64,000 nt of DNA from positions 1 to 64,000 of the forward strand of contig JAJDZD010000065.1 in assembly GCA_022824865.1 (NCBI GenBank), read 5' to 3'. This stretch comes from Chloroflexota bacterium. Its GTDB lineage: Bacteria; Chloroflexota; UBA11872. A program made the position numbers and the translations under genes. Numbering within the stretch: the first letter of the stretch is position 1; every line of letters starts with the position of its first letter. Of this stretch, positions 1-8,648 are shown in pieces. The notes below the pieces were generated by a model, which was not told where the DNA came from, did no database searches, and saw only the letters and a program-made list of their open reading frames with translations.

Positions 1-134
1 GGGTTCCCGGCCGGCGGTCGCGAGTACCCCCAAAAAAGCGCGCGAAGCCACCGGATTGAGGACCGGCGGACTAGGATTGATCGGCAGCATGTGAACTCAA
101 CAATCGACATCCTCCAAGACGTGGAGCGCGCCAA

Positions 135-1394
135 ATGAGCACCGCGGAAACGCCGGCCACGGGACCGTACGCCGCTGCCCTGGCGCAATTCGATCAGGCG
201 GCCAACCAGATCGACCTGGATCCCAATCTGCGCGAGGTCTTGCGCTGTCCCAAGCGCGAGCTCACGGTCAACTTCCCGGTCGAGATGGACGACGGATCAA
301 TCACCTGCTTCACCGGTTACCGCGTCCAGCACAACGTCACTCGCGGCCCTGCCAAGGGCGGCATCCGCTACCACCCCAGCGCCGACCTCGACGAAGTCCG
401 CGCCCTGGCCATGTGGATGACATGGAAGTGCGCGGTCATGAACCTGCCGTACGGCGGGGCCAAGGGCGGCGTCACCGTCGATCCCCGCACCCTTAGCCGC
501 CACGAACTGGAAAACCTCACCCGCCGCTACGCCACCGAGATCATTCCGCTCATGGGCCCGGACAGCGATATTCCGGCTCCCGACATGGGCACCAACATGC
601 AGGTGATGGCCTGGATCATGGACACCTATTCCATGCACGTGGGCTACTCGGTTCCCGCGGTGGTCACGGGCAAGCCGGTGGCCATCGGCGGATCGGAAGG
701 CCGCGAAAGGGCCACGTCCAGGGGACTGCTGGTGGCTACGCAGGCCATGCTGGAGCGGCTTGGGCGTCCGCCAACGGGAACCGTCGCCATCCAGGGCGCC
801 GGCAACGTTGGCCTGAACGCCTTGCAGCTCTTCAGCGAGGCGGGATTCACCGTCGTCGCCATCAGCGACAGCAGCGGCGGTGTGTTCAACCCGACCGGGC
901 TCGATACGTCGCGGGTATACACCCACGTTTCGGATGGCGGCTGGCTGGCCGACTACTGCGAAGCCGAGCAAATCTCCAACGCCGACCTGCTGGCCCTGGA
1001 CGTAGACGTGCTGGCGCCGGCCGCCATCGAAGGCCAGATTCACGCCGGCAACGCCGCAAGGGTGCGCGCAAACATGATCGTCGAAGGCGCCAACGGCCCG
1101 GTCACGCCGGAGGCCGACGCCCTGCTGAACGACCGGGGCGTGGTCGTCGTGCCCGACATCCTGGCCAACGCCGGCGGCGTAACGGTGTCCTACTACGAGT
1201 GGGTGCAGGGCATGCAGCACTTCTTCTGGAGCCGGGAGGAGATCAACAAGCTCCTGGCGGAACACATGGGGCGAGCCGCGCAGGAAGTCTGGGATCTGGC
1301 TCAGGATCGCGGCGTCAACCTGCGCGAGGCGGCCTACCAGATCGCCGTGGGACGCGTAGCCGAGGCAACCCAGCTTCGAGGAATCTACCCCTAG
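135..1394 (+). CDS. gdhA: Glu/Leu/Phe/Val-family glutamate dehydrogenase
   Basis: This is a 419-residue cytosolic enzyme that interconverts glutamate and 2-oxoglutarate plus ammonia with NAD(P). The substrate domain shows GPAKGGIRYHP (about 71-81), a lysine at 98 in MTWKCAV, the catalytic lysine 110 in PYGGAKGG and the catalytic aspartate in PAPDMGT (about 148-153). The Rossmann domain has the glycine signature QGAGNVG (about 220-226), and ANAGGVTVSYYEW follows near residue 340. Length and domain order fit the hexameric family. GGAG lies about ten bases before the ATG. Which cofactor is used cannot be read reliably. The stop overlaps that of the convergent cupin gene in a shared CTAG. Confidence 0.95.
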   Translation: MSTAETPATGPYAAALAQFDQAANQIDLDPNLREVLRCPKRELTVNFPVEMDDGSITCFTGYRVQHNVTRGPAKGGIRYHPSADLDEVRALAMWMTWKCAVMNLPYGGAKGGVTVDPRTLSRHELENLTRRYATEIIPLMGPDSDIPAPDMGTNMQVMAWIMDTYSMHVGYSVPAVVTGKPVAIGGSEGRERATSRGLLVATQAMLERLGRPPTGTVAIQGAGNVGLNALQLFSEAGFTVVAISDSSGGVFNPTGLDTSRVYTHVSDGGWLADYCEAEQISNADLLALDVDVLAPAAIEGQIHAGNAARVRANMIVEGANGPVTPEADALLNDRGVVVVPDILANAGGVTVSYYEWVQGMQHFFWSREEINKLLAEHMGRAAQEVWDLAQDRGVNLREAAYQIAVGRVAEATQLRGIYP

Positions 1395-1816
1395 CCGCGC
1401 AGCACCTCGCGGACCGCGGCCCAACTAAACGACGCACCGTCGTCGAAGGTCGCGCCAACATCAACGAAGGGGTCTCGGCCTTCGTCGCTAGGGTTGTAGA
1501 GCCGGGTCGGCGAGTTCAGCAGGATCGCGGGCCGGTCGCCCGCCACCATGAATCCATGGTGTACGAGCCTGGGGATCAACACCGTGTATTGCGCGTCGTC
1601 GGGCTGGGACTGGCCCATTGGCAGCAGGTCCAACGTGCCTTCAGTTGGTGAACCGTCCCGACCGTCCCAGAGAGCCAGGATGATGTCACCGGCGGCCACC
1701 ACGAAACGGTCTTCCTGGTGCTCATGTACATGCCACTCGTCCTCGTCGCGGGCTAGCCCCGCAGGAGTGGTGGAAAAGTAGGTCTGCGCGAACGGCCGCC
1801 CTTGGTCCTCGTACAC
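1391..1816 (-). CDS. RmlC-like cupin protein (start uncertain)
   Basis: The product is a small cupin resembling dTDP-4-dehydrorhamnose 3,5-epimerase (RmlC/WbbJ-like sugar epimerases). It shows WHVHEHQEDRF followed by an AAGDIILALWD strand, and LLNSPTRLYNPSDEGR near the C-terminus, as in RmlC proteins. The coordinates use the first canonical start (GTG 1816). However, the same frame upstream encodes a convincing family N-terminus (DESGSLVEILRTDW). That frame stays open to the mobA stop at 1970 without any ATG, GTG or TTG; the nearest CTG is at 1879. The true start is therefore probably non-canonical, or the gene has lost its start. Substrate unknown. Confidence 0.75.
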   Translation of the reverse strand: MYEDQGRPFAQTYFSTTPAGLARDEDEWHVHEHQEDRFVVAAGDIILALWDGRDGSPTEGTLDLLPMGQSQPDDAQYTVLIPRLVHHGFMVAGDRPAILLNSPTRLYNPSDEGRDPFVDVGATFDDGASFSWAAVREVLRG

Positions 1817-1969
1817 ATCCGACCAGTCCGTGCGCAGGATCTCGACGAGCGAGCCGGACTCGTCGCGGTTTACCCGCAGTGGGCGCGCTGCCGCGTCATG
1901 GATGCGAAGTCGAAACGTCGTGAGGTCGAGGTCGATTGGGGTTCGGACCGCGGATCGGATGCCGCCAGT

Positions 1970-2596
1970 TTAGGCGACCCTGGAACCCAGTCTGCCGGCC
2001 AGAGCCAACGCGCGCTCGTAATCTTCGGGCGTGTTCAGGTTCCAAAACGAGCGCAGGTCCGGGTCGAGGACGCGCAAGTCGTGCTCTTGGACCCAGATGG
2101 TCGACACGGCGTCGAACACGGGCGCCACCTTGAGCTCGCGACGCTTGATCCGCTGGCGGGCCGGCTTCAGGACCGACTTTCGATAGACCGCGTGCAACGG
2201 CTCTGGACGGCCGTCGGTCACCGGTACCACCGCGTCCACGCGAGCTGCCAGCCCGACGAGATCGAGAATCAATGTTGGATTGAGGAATGGCATGTCGGCC
2301 GCCGCGATGAACGCGAGGTCATAAGCCACGGCAGCCAAGCCGCTGTAGATGCCGCCCAGACTCCCGGAGCGCGGGTACAGGTCGCCGACGATCCGCACTC
2401 CTTCTATACCAGGATCGTCGTTTGCTACCAGCACCACATCGCCCGTCAGCCTGGAGACGGTGGCCACCACGTGCCCGAGGAGCGTCTGTGGCGATCCGTC
2501 AAGCGCCGGCGTCCATGGCAGCGCACGCTTGTCGCGGCCCATGCGTCGGCTCTGCCCGCCGGCAAGGATGACCACCGAGAAGCGCGGTGAAGTCAT
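1970..2596 (-). CDS. mobA: Molybdenum cofactor guanylyltransferase MobA
   Basis: MobA transfers GMP from GTP to molybdopterin to make the bis-MGD form of the molybdenum cofactor. The 208-residue protein opens with the nucleotide-binding signature [14 protein letters not shown] (about 10-23). It has the metal-binding AAADMPF motif near the middle and ends with an [11 protein letters not shown] segment typical of the family. No other molybdopterin genes are next to it. Its TAA stop is followed in the same reading frame by the cupin coding sequence, so the two are separated by a single in-frame stop and are probably cotranscribed. Confidence 0.9.
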   Translation of the reverse strand: MTSPRFSVVILAGGQSRRMGRDKRALPWTPALDGSPQTLLGHVVATVSRLTGDVVLVANDDPGIEGVRIVGDLYPRSGSLGGIYSGLAAVAYDLAFIAAADMPFLNPTLILDLVGLAARVDAVVPVTDGRPEPLHAVYRKSVLKPARQRIKRRELKVAPVFDAVSTIWVQEHDLRVLDPDLRSFWNLNTPEDYERALALAGRLGSRVA

Positions 2597-2611
2597 CGCG
2601 ATGGACTTCCG

Positions 2612-2640
2612 TTGACTTCACGCACCGGCCTGCCTACGCT
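2612..2640 (+). promoter_or_regulatory. Sigma-70-type promoter of trxA
   Basis: TTGACT at 2612-2617 is followed after exactly 17 bases by TACGCT at 2635-2640, a good housekeeping promoter. Transcription would begin near 2647, about 30 bases before the trxA ATG. The TTG at 2612 that could be read as a start codon is the -35 box. Confidence 0.7.
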
Positions 2641-2677
2641 CAAATCAGAACGTCTGGTAGTTCTCCAAGGAGCTCCA

Positions 2678-3010
2678 ATGGCAGCGCCCGAAGCCGTCGG
2701 CGACAGCGATTTCCAGTCCAAAGTTCTCGAAGCCTCCACCCCGGTCCTGGTGGATTTCTGGGCCGAGTGGTGCGGTCCGTGCAAGATGATCGCCCCGATC
2801 GTGGACGAACTGGCCGAGGAGTACGACGGCCGGGTCGGCTTTGCCAAGGTCGACGTTGACGCCAATCCCATGACGCCCGGGCAGTTCGGCATCCGCGGCA
2901 TTCCGACATTGCTCGTATTCAAGGACGGGGCGGAAGTCGGACGCATTGTTGGGTTCCGGCCGAAGTCGGATCTCGCCGCCGCCTTGGACCAGGCGCTGAA
3001 CGGGGCGTAG
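2678..3010 (+). CDS. trxA: Thioredoxin
   Basis: This 110-residue cytosolic thiol-disulfide reductant has the active site [10 protein letters not shown] and the conserved cis-proline loop [14 protein letters not shown]. Length and motif spacing match classical thioredoxin-1. I chose the ATG at 2678 because AAGGAG lies six bases upstream and the protein then begins where thioredoxins normally do. An in-frame TTG further upstream is part of the promoter. It is probably monocistronic: mobA is divergent and dnaG convergent. It is a plausible reductant partner for the selenocysteine-containing Spx/ArsC-like protein at 32.8 kb, but that is only inference. Confidence 0.95.
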   Translation: MAAPEAVGDSDFQSKVLEASTPVLVDFWAEWCGPCKMIAPIVDELAEEYDGRVGFAKVDVDANPMTPGQFGIRGIPTLLVFKDGAEVGRIVGFRPKSDLAAALDQALNGA

Positions 3011-3055
3011 AGCCCGGCCGGCTTGTCAGCCTGACCTTCGGCGCCCAGGCTGCTG

Positions 3056-4912
3056 CTAGCTGGCGGCAAAGCTGCGTGCGCCGATCAACTCCAACTTGGC
3101 GCGGTGGACGCTGTCCATCTCGCTGATCAGTTCTTGGCGTCGCGCCGTAATCGGTTCGGCGGCATCGCCGTCGGCCGCAAGCCTGGTCTCCTCGAGTTCG
3201 GCGTTCAGCCGCCGCTCGCGCAGGCGGAGCGTCGCGAACTGCAGTTCAACGCTCAGGGATGCGTCACCACCGGGGGTCTCCGTCGCTCGTTCCAAGACAG
3301 CGGCTAGCCGCTGCTGTGACATCGGATCGAGCGTCGCGGCGATTCGGTCCCAGTCGAGCTCGGCGTTCTCGCGAGCCTCGGCCACGATGCGAGCCATGAT
3401 GTGTCGGGCCGCCGGATCAGTGAGCAGCGCCGGATCCAGACGGCTGATCAGATCCACGTCCGAGGTACCGGACCTCACCACGCACCGCAGCAAACCTTCC
3501 TCAAGGCGGTCCATCATCATCGACGTCTCGCGCGAGGGCGGACGCGCGTCGCGAGCGGCTGCCCTCGGCGCGCCGCGACGGCCGTCCCGCGCGGCCATTC
3601 GCCGCAGCTCATCGGCCGGCACGCCGCTCAACTCGGCCAGTCGGCCGAAATAGTGGCCGCGTACCACGGCGTCGCTGAGCTCGGCCACGATCGGCAGCAG
3701 CTCGCGCATGGCCGCGCGGCGTCCACTCAGGCCTGTGAGATCGTGTTGGCTGCCGGCCCAGCGAAAGGCGAAGTCTGCCAGCGGCGTTGGGTTGGCGATG
3801 AGGTCGCGCCAGCGCTGCGGCCTGGAGCGAACCAACGAATCCGGATCGTCGCCAACTGGTAGCTCGGCGATCCCGATGTCTGTAGTCAGGCGGTCTTCGT
3901 GTCGGACCAGGCCCCGGACGTCGACCGTGGTGCCCGATTCGTAATCGCCGGCTTCGCGGACGACGTCCAGCCCACGGCGCGCGGCTGCCGCGCCAGCGGT
4001 GTCGGCATCAAGGGCGATGACCACGCGTGACGCGCCGGAGGTGGTGAGCATGCGCGCCTGCTGCTGCGTGAGGGAGGTGCCCATGGAGGCCACGGTGTTG
4101 GTGAAGCCGGCCTCGTGTGCGGCGATCACATCCATATAGCCTTCGACGATCACCGCAGTTTGCTCTTCGCGAATGGCGTCGCGCGCCAGGTGATAGCCGT
4201 ACAGAAGGTGGCCCTTGGTAAAGACCTCGGAATCGCGCGTGTTCAGGTACTTCGGCTCAATGTCGCGCAGGGTGCGGCCGCCGAAGCCCACGACGGCGCC
4301 GGAGCGATTCCAGATGGGGAAGATCAGACGGTCGAACAGGTAGTCGCGGACTCCGCGCTCGTCCGAGCGGGCCAGGCCAGCGGCCTCGATCGCGCCGACT
4401 TCGAATCCCAGCGTGCGCAGGTGGTTAAGCAGCGGTGAGCCGCTGCTCCGCGCGTACCCCAGCCCAAACTTCGACACGGTCGCGTCCGCCAGCCCGCGAG
4501 TTTTCACATAGACGCGGGCCTCTTCCGCAGCGGGCGATTCCAGGAGTTGCCGGTGCAGGAACTTCTGCGCTTCGCCCAGCAGCCCGAGCATCGCGTTTTG
4601 CCGGCCCCTCCGTTCGGGATCGGCGGATCCGCGCTGAATCTCGATGCCGGCTTCGCGCGCGAGTTCGTCCAGGGCGTCAGGAAACTCGATGCGGTTACGA
4701 CGCATTACGAAGGTGAGCAAGTCGCCACCTTCGCCGCAGCCAAAGCACTTGAAGCTGCCCCGGTCCGGAAAAACGAAGAACGACGGCGTCTTCTCACTGT
4801 GGAAAGGGCACAGGCCCTTCCAGTTGCGGCCGGCGCGCTGCAACCGAACGTCTCGGCCGATGTACTCGACCGCGTCCAGCCGGGCCTTGACTTCCTCTAC
4901 CGGCGTCGCCAT
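3056..4912 (-). CDS. dnaG: DNA primase
   Basis: DnaG makes RNA primers for lagging-strand and initiation synthesis at the replication fork. The 618-residue protein has the full order of domains. An N-terminal CHC2 zinc finger has ligands C35, H38, C56 and C59 in CPFHSEKTPSF...CFGCG. The catalytic core carries a TOPRIM acidic motif VIVEGYMDV near residue 260 and the ALDADTAG metal-binding motif. A helical C-terminal helicase-interaction region follows. The usual neighbour rpoD is not adjacent here. The start at 4912 gives the standard N-terminus (MATPVEEVKARLDAVEYIG). Confidence 0.95.
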   Translation of the reverse strand: MATPVEEVKARLDAVEYIGRDVRLQRAGRNWKGLCPFHSEKTPSFFVFPDRGSFKCFGCGEGGDLLTFVMRRNRIEFPDALDELAREAGIEIQRGSADPERRGRQNAMLGLLGEAQKFLHRQLLESPAAEEARVYVKTRGLADATVSKFGLGYARSSGSPLLNHLRTLGFEVGAIEAAGLARSDERGVRDYLFDRLIFPIWNRSGAVVGFGGRTLRDIEPKYLNTRDSEVFTKGHLLYGYHLARDAIREEQTAVIVEGYMDVIAAHEAGFTNTVASMGTSLTQQQARMLTTSGASRVVIALDADTAGAAAARRGLDVVREAGDYESGTTVDVRGLVRHEDRLTTDIGIAELPVGDDPDSLVRSRPQRWRDLIANPTPLADFAFRWAGSQHDLTGLSGRRAAMRELLPIVAELSDAVVRGHYFGRLAELSGVPADELRRMAARDGRRGAPRAAARDARPPSRETSMMMDRLEEGLLRCVVRSGTSDVDLISRLDPALLTDPAARHIMARIVAEARENAELDWDRIAATLDPMSQQRLAAVLERATETPGGDASLSVELQFATLRLRERRLNAELEETRLAADGDAAEPITARRQELISEMDSVHRAKLELIGARSFAAS

Positions 4913-5013
4913 CTCGGGCCGAGCTTAAGCCACCCTTCCGCGCGCCTCGCGCTACAGGTTAGGCGCCGCGAACGTCGCGTTTCGAGCGCGCGAGACTGTC
5001 CGAGCAGCGCGCG

Positions 5014-5835
5014 CTACGGCACCAAGATGTACTCGTCGAAGTCGCAGATCGGACGGTAGCCCAACCGCGCGTAGAGCCGGTTGGACACAGGATTGGCCAG
5101 ATCCGTGAACAACGCACAGAACCGCCGACCTTCGTCGAGCAACACTTGACTCAGGTCGGCGACGCAAGCCGCGGCGTATCCGCGGGCTCGATGTTCAGGA
5201 GGTGTATAGACGAAGTTGATCCTGATGCCCCGTGGCGTGGGCCCGTCGCAGGCGGCCATGGATACGGGTCCCCCGTTGTCCCAGACGTACATGCGTCCGA
5301 GGTCGATGCGCTTCCTGACGCTTTGTTCGCCGGGCGCCGGATTCTCGGATCGAAGCTCCACGTTCAAGGCGTCGGCCCACGTGGCCAGGGGTTCCATGTC
5401 ACGCATCGCGGCCCGTCTGAATACCCCCGAGGGTCGTTTGGGCGGGATGATCCCGGTCAGTTCGTGGACGCGTAAGCGCATCTGGAGACGCGTCTCGTGA
5501 CCCGTCCGTGCGTGCCAGTCTTGCAGGAAGCTCTCGGTAGTTCTGGCTGGACCGATAGTCCCGGAAAGTGACGAATCGTCCGCACTCAACTGCTTGACCA
5601 GCGCTTCAACGGCGCCCGGATGCCCGCGAGTCAGGATCAGATTCGCCCCCGACTGCAGCGCTGCCATGACACAGTCCGGGCCACGCTCCACGGTCAGCAA
5701 ATGCTCGGCCGCGGTCGCGCTGGATGCCATGCCAAGCATCAGCACGTTTTCGGCCTCTCGACGCACGAGGAATCCCTGTGCTCGCGCCAGAAACGCCGAC
5801 ACATCCGGGTGTCGCCTTACGACGAAGTCAGCCAT
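5014..5835 (-). CDS. GNAT-family N-acetyltransferase
   Basis: This 273-residue protein has a C-terminal GNAT fold: NFVYTPPEHRARGYAAACVADL is the acetyl-CoA-binding motif A with its R-x-x-G-x-A loop, and ANPVSNRLYARLGYRPICDFDEY is motif B. The N-terminal half is the extra domain found in the FR47-like, two-domain GNAT group. The acyl acceptor cannot be predicted. I use the internal ATG at 5835 because the longer frame runs back into ppdK. It lies 32 bases downstream of ppdK on the same strand and may be cotranscribed with it. Confidence 0.8.
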   Translation of the reverse strand: MADFVVRRHPDVSAFLARAQGFLVRREAENVLMLGMASSATAAEHLLTVERGPDCVMAALQSGANLILTRGHPGAVEALVKQLSADDSSLSGTIGPARTTESFLQDWHARTGHETRLQMRLRVHELTGIIPPKRPSGVFRRAAMRDMEPLATWADALNVELRSENPAPGEQSVRKRIDLGRMYVWDNGGPVSMAACDGPTPRGIRINFVYTPPEHRARGYAAACVADLSQVLLDEGRRFCALFTDLANPVSNRLYARLGYRPICDFDEYILVP

Positions 5836-5866
5836 CTGGCGGCTCGGCGCTATCCGTGGCCCTGAG

Positions 5867-8521
5867 CTACCGGTCGCGGAAGCCCTGCTCCAGGCGTGCG
5901 TGGGCGGCGGCGATGCGGGCCACCGGTACGCGGTAGGGGGATGCGCTGACGTAGTCCAAACCCAACGACTCGCAGAAGTCGATGGATGACGGGTCGCCGC
6001 CGTGCTCGCCACAGATCCCGACTTCAATGTCATCTCGGGCGGCGCGTCCCTGCTCGGTGGCGGTGCGCATGAGTGCGCCGACGCCGTCGCGGTCGAGCAC
6101 GCCGAAGGGGTTGTCGACGAGGATGCCGTCTTCCACGTACTTGAGCAGGAAGCGTCCCTCGGCGTCGTCGCGGCTGATGCCGAACGTCGTCTGGGTGAGG
6201 TCGTTGGTGCCGAAGCTGAAGAACTCGGCCACGCCTGCGATCTCGGTCGCGGTCAAGCAGGCCCGCGGCACTTCCAGCATGGTTCCGAACTTGTACTCGA
6301 TCCGGTCGCCGGCCCGTTGCTGGACGTGCTCAGCGGTGGCCCGCAGCCGGGACTCGATGGTGGTCAACTCGGAAATGTGGCCGATAAGCGGAATCATGAT
6401 CTCCGGCAATACGTGCACGGCCTCAGACTTCAGATGCAACGCGGCCTCCACGATGGCCTGGACCTGCATCTCGTAGACCTCGGGATAGACCAGCCCCAGG
6501 CGACAGCCGCGCAGGCCGAGCATGGGGTTGAACTCGTGCAACTCGGCGGCCCGCGCCACCTTGCGACGAGCCATTGCGAGATCGGCTTCCGACGCGCCGT
6601 CTTGCTCAAGGCTGGCCAGCTCGTCTTCAACCCCGCTCAGGAATTCGTGCAGCGGCGGGTCCAGCAGGCGAATGATGACCGGCAGCCCGTGCATGGCGCG
6701 CAGGATGCCGATGAAGTCATCGCGCTGGATCGGCAGCAGCCGGTCGAGAGCGCGCCGTCGCTCAGCCTCCGATTCGGCCAGGATCATGTCCTGCACGATC
6801 GGGAGGCGGTCGCCTTCGCGGAACATGTGCTCCGTTCGGCAAAGGCCAATGCCTTGGGCGCCATAGGAGCGGGCCAGTTCGGCCTCTTCGGGGGTGTCGG
6901 CGTTGCCCCAGACCTGGAGCCGGCGGATTTCGTCGGCCCAACTAAGCAGTTCGTGAAGTTCCTGCGTCATTTCGCCGGGAATCAGAAGTACTTCCCCGCG
7001 GATCACGTTACCCAGGGTGCCGTCGATAGTGAGGGTGTCGCCGGCCGAAACCACCTCGCTGCCGACTTTGAATTCACCGGTCTCGATGTCGATGTCCAGG
7101 ACTTCGCAGCCCACCACGGCAGGCAATCCAAGCTGCCTGGCCACAATGGCCGCGTGGCTGGTGGCGCCTCCCCGCGAGGTGAGGATGGCCTGTGAGGCGG
7201 CCATGCCGTGGAAGTCGTCGGGCGAGGTCTCGGGACGAACCAGGATGACCGGATGGCCCTCCTCGGCTAGCGCTGCAGCATCGTCGGCGGTGAAGGCCAC
7301 TTCGCCGGTCGCGGCGCCCGGGGATGCGTTGAGGCCACGGGCAATGGGATCCACGGGCGTTGACGCGTCAATGCGCGGGTGCAGCAGAGCGCTGACCTGC
7401 TCGGCCTCGACGCGGCGAACAGCGGTCTCCCGGTCGATCTTGCCCTCGTGGACCATATCGACTGCAATGCGAACGGCGGCCGCCGGACTGCGCTTTCCGG
7501 CGCGCGTTTGTAGCATGTAAAGGCGGCCGTCCTCGATCGTGAACTCGAGGTCCTGCATCTCGGCGTAGTGTGCTTCGAGCGCGTGGGCGTAGGCCTGGAA
7601 TTCGCCGTAGACCTCGGGGAGCATCTCGCGCAACGTGCTGATTTGCTCCGGCGTGCGGATGCCAGCCACTACATCTTCGCCCTGGGCGTTAAGCAGGTAC
7701 TCGCCGAAGAGCACCGGGTTGCCGTCATTGGGGTCGCGGGTGAAGGCCACGCCTGTTCCCGAGCGCTCGCCCATGTTTCCGAAGACCATCGTCTGCACGT
7801 TGCAGGCCGTGCCCCAGTCATGGGGCAGGCGATGGAAGTTCCGGTAGTCGACAGCGCGACGACCGTGCCAGGAGTCGAAGACGGCCCGGATAGCTCGCTC
7901 GAGTTGCTCGTGCGGGTCTTCCGGGAAACGCTGGCCGGTTTCCTCGAAGATCAGATTCTTGAAGTCGGCGGCAACCGCTTCCCACTCGGCCGCGGTCAGT
8001 TCGGGGTCTTCGGACTTCCCGAGGCGCTGCTTGTGCTCGTGAATGATGTCTTCGAAAGCCCGACTGTCGAGGTTCAGCACGATCGCGCCGAATCCCTGGA
8101 CGAAGCGACGGTATGAGTCGCGGCTGAAGCGCGCGTCACCCGTGAGTTCGGTCAGGCCCTCGAGGGTCTGGGCATTGAGTCCAAGGTTCAGCACGGTGTC
8201 CATCATTCCGGGCATGGACACGCGGGCACCCGAGCGCACCGAAACCAGCAACGGATTCGTGGGATCGCCGAAGCGTTTGCCGGTCTGCACCTCGACTTCG
8301 GCGAGAGCCCGATCGATCTGCTGCTGCATGCCAGCCGGGAACTTTCGGCCGGTTTCGAAGTAGGCGAGACACGCCTCGGTCGAAATGGTGAAACCCGGCG
8401 GGACGGGGATGCCGGCACGGGTCATCTCGGCGGAGCCGGCGCCCTTTCCGCCAAGCAAGTTCCGCATCGACTCGGCGCCCTCGCGGAACAGGTAGACCCA
8501 CTTGTGGACGGTGGCTGACAT
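5867..8521 (-). CDS. ppdK: Pyruvate, phosphate dikinase
   Basis: PPDK interconverts pyruvate, ATP and phosphate with phosphoenolpyruvate, AMP and pyrophosphate in central carbon metabolism. The 884 residues match the family length. An N-terminal ATP-grasp domain holds SVRSGARVSMPGMMDT (about 94-109). The phosphohistidine domain has GGATSHAAIV with catalytic His456. The C-terminal PEP/pyruvate barrel has CGEHGGDPSS with its conserved cysteine. FSFGTNDLTQTTFG near the end is the PEP-utiliser signature. No regulatory protein (PDRP) gene is adjacent. Confidence 0.95.
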   Translation of the reverse strand: MSATVHKWVYLFREGAESMRNLLGGKGAGSAEMTRAGIPVPPGFTISTEACLAYFETGRKFPAGMQQQIDRALAEVEVQTGKRFGDPTNPLLVSVRSGARVSMPGMMDTVLNLGLNAQTLEGLTELTGDARFSRDSYRRFVQGFGAIVLNLDSRAFEDIIHEHKQRLGKSEDPELTAAEWEAVAADFKNLIFEETGQRFPEDPHEQLERAIRAVFDSWHGRRAVDYRNFHRLPHDWGTACNVQTMVFGNMGERSGTGVAFTRDPNDGNPVLFGEYLLNAQGEDVVAGIRTPEQISTLREMLPEVYGEFQAYAHALEAHYAEMQDLEFTIEDGRLYMLQTRAGKRSPAAAVRIAVDMVHEGKIDRETAVRRVEAEQVSALLHPRIDASTPVDPIARGLNASPGAATGEVAFTADDAAALAEEGHPVILVRPETSPDDFHGMAASQAILTSRGGATSHAAIVARQLGLPAVVGCEVLDIDIETGEFKVGSEVVSAGDTLTIDGTLGNVIRGEVLLIPGEMTQELHELLSWADEIRRLQVWGNADTPEEAELARSYGAQGIGLCRTEHMFREGDRLPIVQDMILAESEAERRRALDRLLPIQRDDFIGILRAMHGLPVIIRLLDPPLHEFLSGVEDELASLEQDGASEADLAMARRKVARAAELHEFNPMLGLRGCRLGLVYPEVYEMQVQAIVEAALHLKSEAVHVLPEIMIPLIGHISELTTIESRLRATAEHVQQRAGDRIEYKFGTMLEVPRACLTATEIAGVAEFFSFGTNDLTQTTFGISRDDAEGRFLLKYVEDGILVDNPFGVLDRDGVGALMRTATEQGRAARDDIEVGICGEHGGDPSSIDFCESLGLDYVSASPYRVPVARIAAAHARLEQGFRDR

Positions 8522-8648
8522 GCGAAAGGGGCTCCGGCTCTTGGGTTAGTGCGCCGCGGGGGTACGGCGCGCGCGGCTCTCGAATGTACCATCGCGCCCG
8601 GACGCGCCCGCGGTCGCGTACTTCCGGGAAGGTCGGCAGATTTCCGTT

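Noticed and set aside
297-1424. A 375-codon minus-strand frame opposite gdhA
   Set aside because: It is a frame shadow of a clearly real gdhA, with no motif, no start signal and His/Gly/Val-rich composition.
2612-2677. A longer thioredoxin starting at TTG 2612
   Set aside because: That TTG is the -35 box of the promoter; the ATG at 2678 has a good ribosome binding site and gives the usual N-terminus.
6002-7195. A 397-codon plus-strand frame opposite ppdK
   Set aside because: Antisense to a confidently identified enzyme gene and without family features.
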